From Clostridiales bacterium (lineage in GTDB: Bacteria; Bacillota; Clostridia; Lachnospirales; Lachnospiraceae), in the NCBI GenBank assembly GCA_021199135.1, contig JAJQIQ010000259.1, positions 4,237 to 12,073 of the forward strand: a stretch of DNA of 7,837 bases, given 5' to 3'. Numbering within the stretch: the stretch's first letter is position 1; the number at the start of each line of letters is the position of its first letter. The position numbers and the translations under genes are program-made. Below are positions 6,498-7,837 of this stretch, one piece after another. A model generated the notes under the pieces. That model did not search any database. It saw only the letters and a program-made list of their open reading frames with translations, and had not been told where the DNA came from.

Positions 6498-6908
6498 TTA
6501 CTCTTCTTCCTCTTCTTCCTCTTTTTCGTCCTCCGCTTCGAAACCGATATCGTCGTCATCGGCATCGCCTTTGTGCCGGCCGGACGTGAACTTGTTGATG
6601 AAATCCGGGACCATGTCGAGAATCTTCGTCAAGCTGTCCTGGTTCTTGATGTTGACGAGCTTCGTCACGCCGTCCTGGATGACGAGGACCGCGCTCGGGT
6701 TGATCTTGCCGCCCATGCCGCCCGCGCCGTTGTTCTTCTTCTCCTGCGCAAACGCGCCCGCCGCCACGCCGAAAGAGACGTCCACGAGCGGGAGGATGAT
6801 CGTGTCCCCGATGTGTACCGCGTCCCCGACGACGGTCTTCGTCGTGATGAAGCTGTCCATGCCCTTGAAGAGTGACTCCACTGTCGTGTTGAAATTGTTC
6901 TCCGCCAT
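6498..6908 (-). CDS. gerW: GerW/YtfJ-family sporulation protein
   Basis: A 136-residue member of the GerW (B. subtilis YtfJ) family, a forespore-produced protein linked to spore germination whose biochemical role is unclear. The family core is well preserved: MAENNFNTTVESLFKGMDSF at the start, TVVGDAVHIGDTIILPLVDV (25-44), SFGVAAGAF (45-53), a glycine-rich NNGAGGMGGKI (59-69), then PSAVLVIQDG (71-80) and SLTKILDMVPDFINKF (92-107). After the core comes an unusual acidic tail: four Asp at 117-120 and seven Glu ending the protein. The ATG (6906-6908) has AAGGAGG about 8 bases upstream. The gene follows the DUF2953 gene on the same strand after a 90-bp gap, the same pairing as ytfI-ytfJ in Bacillus. 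I found no persuasive sigma-F or sigma-G promoter in the gap, so co-transcription is likely. Confidence 0.92.
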   Translation of the reverse strand: MAENNFNTTVESLFKGMDSFITTKTVVGDAVHIGDTIILPLVDVSFGVAAGAFAQEKKNNGAGGMGGKINPSAVLVIQDGVTKLVNIKNQDSLTKILDMVPDFINKFTSGRHKGDADDDDIGFEAEDEKEEEEEEE

Positions 6909-6910
6909 TT

Positions 6911-6940
6911 TATGACCTCCTTATGACTCCTTATGATTTG
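6911..6940 (-). repeat. Tandem 10-base repeat duplicating the gerW Shine-Dalgarno
   Basis: On the minus strand the gerW start is preceded by CATAAGGAGT then CATAAGGAGG, followed by the partial copy TCATAAA just before ATG. Two AAGGAG sites thus sit 10 bases apart, one at ideal spacing and one about 10 bases further upstream. The upstream copy might act as a ribosome standby site, or it may be a simple local duplication. Confidence 0.6.
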
Positions 6941-6969
6941 TTCGCTTGCTTCTATATATGATAGCCTTG

Positions 6970-6983
6970 CGGCAACATTGCCG
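6970..6983. other. Small palindrome between the DUF2953 gene and gerW
   Basis: CGGCAACATTGCCG forms a 5-6 bp hairpin 16 bases after the DUF2953 stop codon (minus strand). No T-run follows, so termination is unlikely; it could be an mRNA-processing or stability element in the two-gene transcript, or an operator. I see nothing else in this 90-bp gap except a TATATA string near 6952-6958 and the gerW ribosome binding region. Confidence 0.3.
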
Positions 6984-6998
6984 TCATTGTGTCGCATC

Positions 6999-7837
6999 TC
7001 ATGCGGCTTCTGTCTGAGCTTTCCTATTCTTACGCTTGCGCTTATGTTTCTTGCCCGACTCTTTTCGCCTGAGCCTATTATACAGCCTCCTGCAGTCTTT
7101 ATCAAGGACAACCCGCAACACAATCCAGACAACCTGAAAGAGGAATATGTGCCCGCGTGCGTCGAAGTCCGCATCGGCATATGCCTTCTCCGATTCGAAG
7201 TCCGGAGTGACCTGCCACTTGTTTTTATAGGTCATCGGGAGCATCGCGATCACGCCCAATGCCTCCCCCGTCGTGTCCGGCTTGCCCGTCGAAAAAGTTA
7301 ATTTAAGATATAAATTTTTAGGTAAAAGGCATTTTATCAGCTTTTTTACATACTTCCATAAAAAGTTAAATGCTCTTTTAGTTTCCTCCCTCTCAAGGAG
7401 TTTCGTGTAATACTCAATATCTTTCCTAAGTTTGACAACCTTCGTTTTTATAGAATTAAATCTATTTTTAATTTTTTGAACAAAATCTCCCCATCTCTCG
7501 GCGAACTTTTTTTTGCTTCGTTTTTTCTTTGTCGTACGACTTTTTGGGCTTCTCTCTTCCTCGGACTTCTGTTCAGAACCCTCCATCCTCATCACGTCGT
7601 CGGTGGCATTTTCATTCTCCATTTTGGCGTTTTGTTCGAGATTTTTATCTGAATCTTTTCCGTCATTTTCCGTGTCCCTAGAATCAGAAGTTGCGTCCTC
7701 TTCTGCCCCTTCTTCCGGTTCCGCATCAGTGCTGACTTCATCCTCTTTGTTATCTCTGCCTTTGACTTTTTTGCCCTTTTTTGCCTTGCTCTTCCCTCTT
7801 TTTTTGCCTTCCCCGCCGCCCAGCGGTTTCTTAAATC
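6999..7837 (-). CDS. DUF2953 (YtfI-type) membrane-associated sporulation protein, 5' end outside window
   Basis: The frame is open from the right edge to TGA at 6999-7001, giving about 278 visible residues. The internal ATG at 7620-7622 is only the first methionine in view: in-frame sequence upstream (FKKPLGGGEGKKRGKSKAKK and an acidic stretch to 7623) has no stop. The part in view runs from a Lys-rich then Asp/Glu-rich linker, through a second basic patch (TTKKKRSKKKF) and probable coiled helices, to the DUF2953 domain. That domain shows LYLKLTFSTGKPDTTGEALG (about 175-192 counted from the edge) and VTPDFESEKAYADADF, then a hydrophobic helix FLFQVVWIVLRVVL, and ends in a basic tail (GKKHKRKRKNRK). 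Family members normally begin with a membrane segment, which would lie beyond the window. The function is unknown; the ytfI partner of ytfJ in Bacillus belongs to the forespore programme. The region 7290-7600 is markedly AT-richer than the rest. Confidence 0.85.
   Translation of the reverse strand, partial: FKKPLGGGEGKKRGKSKAKKGKKVKGRDNKEDEVSTDAEPEEGAEEDATSDSRDTENDGKDSDKNLEQNAKMENENATDDVMRMEGSEQKSEEERSPKSRTTKKKRSKKKFAERWGDFVQKIKNRFNSIKTKVVKLRKDIEYYTKLLEREETKRAFNFLWKYVKKLIKCLLPKNLYLKLTFSTGKPDTTGEALGVIAMLPMTYKNKWQVTPDFESEKAYADADFDARGHIFLFQVVWIVLRVVLDKDCRRLYNRLRRKESGKKHKRKRKNRKAQTEAA

Noticed and set aside
6475..6915. 146-codon plus-strand frame across the terminator and gerW
   Set aside because: Its poly-Ser start is the antisense of the GerW polyglutamate tail, and it begins inside the rpmB terminator.
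6909..6998. Forespore sigma-F/G promoter for gerW
   Set aside because: A GGCTATCAT string resembles a sigma-G -10, but there is no matching -35 at the right distance.
6665..7180. 171-codon minus-strand frame overlapping gerW and the DUF2953 gene
   Set aside because: It is a shifted-frame shadow of both genes with Ser/Arg runs; the real frames have clear family motifs.
6999..7622. DUF2953 gene starting at the ATG 7622
   Set aside because: The frame is open to the window edge with in-frame sequence typical of the family linker, so the true start is upstream and outside the window.

Overview
This window looks like a chromosomal segment from a spore-forming Gram-positive anaerobe of the class Clostridia, probably near the Lachnospiraceae. 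The evidence is a GerW (YtfJ)/DUF2953 (YtfI) sporulation pair, an RqcH/FbpA-type NFACT protein, a zinc-ribbon L28, strong GGAGG-type ribosome binding sites and sigma-A promoters. The genus call is inference. Coding DNA is moderately GC-rich, which explains the many long arginine-rich antisense open frames; these are shadows. I see no mobile element gene, CRISPR array, tRNA or rRNA.

Layout. Bases 1-1903 hold a minus-strand unit: a HlyD-like single-pass membrane protein (359-1729), then after 88 bp the first 90 codons of yggS (PLP homeostasis), cut by the window edge. Its promoter (1875-1903) is back to back with the promoter of rqcH (1909-1937). The rqcH gene runs rightward from 1969 to 3732 and encodes the ribosome rescue/quality-control factor. 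The gap between convergent rqcH and recG (3733-3897) is filled by an unusually structured GC-rich element. The recG helicase gene (3898-5973, minus, TTG start) is transcribed from a near-consensus promoter and is divergent from rpmB (L28, 6234-6419). The rpmB gene has its own promoter, a roughly 100-nt leader and a bidirectional terminator. The right end (6498-7837, minus) is the gerW/DUF2953 pair, with the DUF2953 gene entering from beyond the window.

How the genes relate. rqcH, rpmB and recG are housekeeping functions (stalled-ribosome rescue, ribosome structure, fork repair) transcribed separately. The HlyD-like gene with yggS is a combination familiar from clostridial division/PLP neighbourhoods. 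The gerW/DUF2953 pair is a sporulation or germination unit.

Most of the window is ordinary. The points most worth a second look are: (a) the multi-hairpin element between rqcH and recG; (b) a strong Shine-Dalgarno plus TTG start upstream of the HlyD-like gene that opens a 14-codon frame one base out of register with the gene, suggesting a frameshifted N-terminus; (c) a LexA-box-like palindrome in front of yggS; (d) recG lying directly next to divergent rpmB, without the yloU/yloV-type genes usually found between them; (e) a sharp AT-rich block inside the DUF2953 gene.
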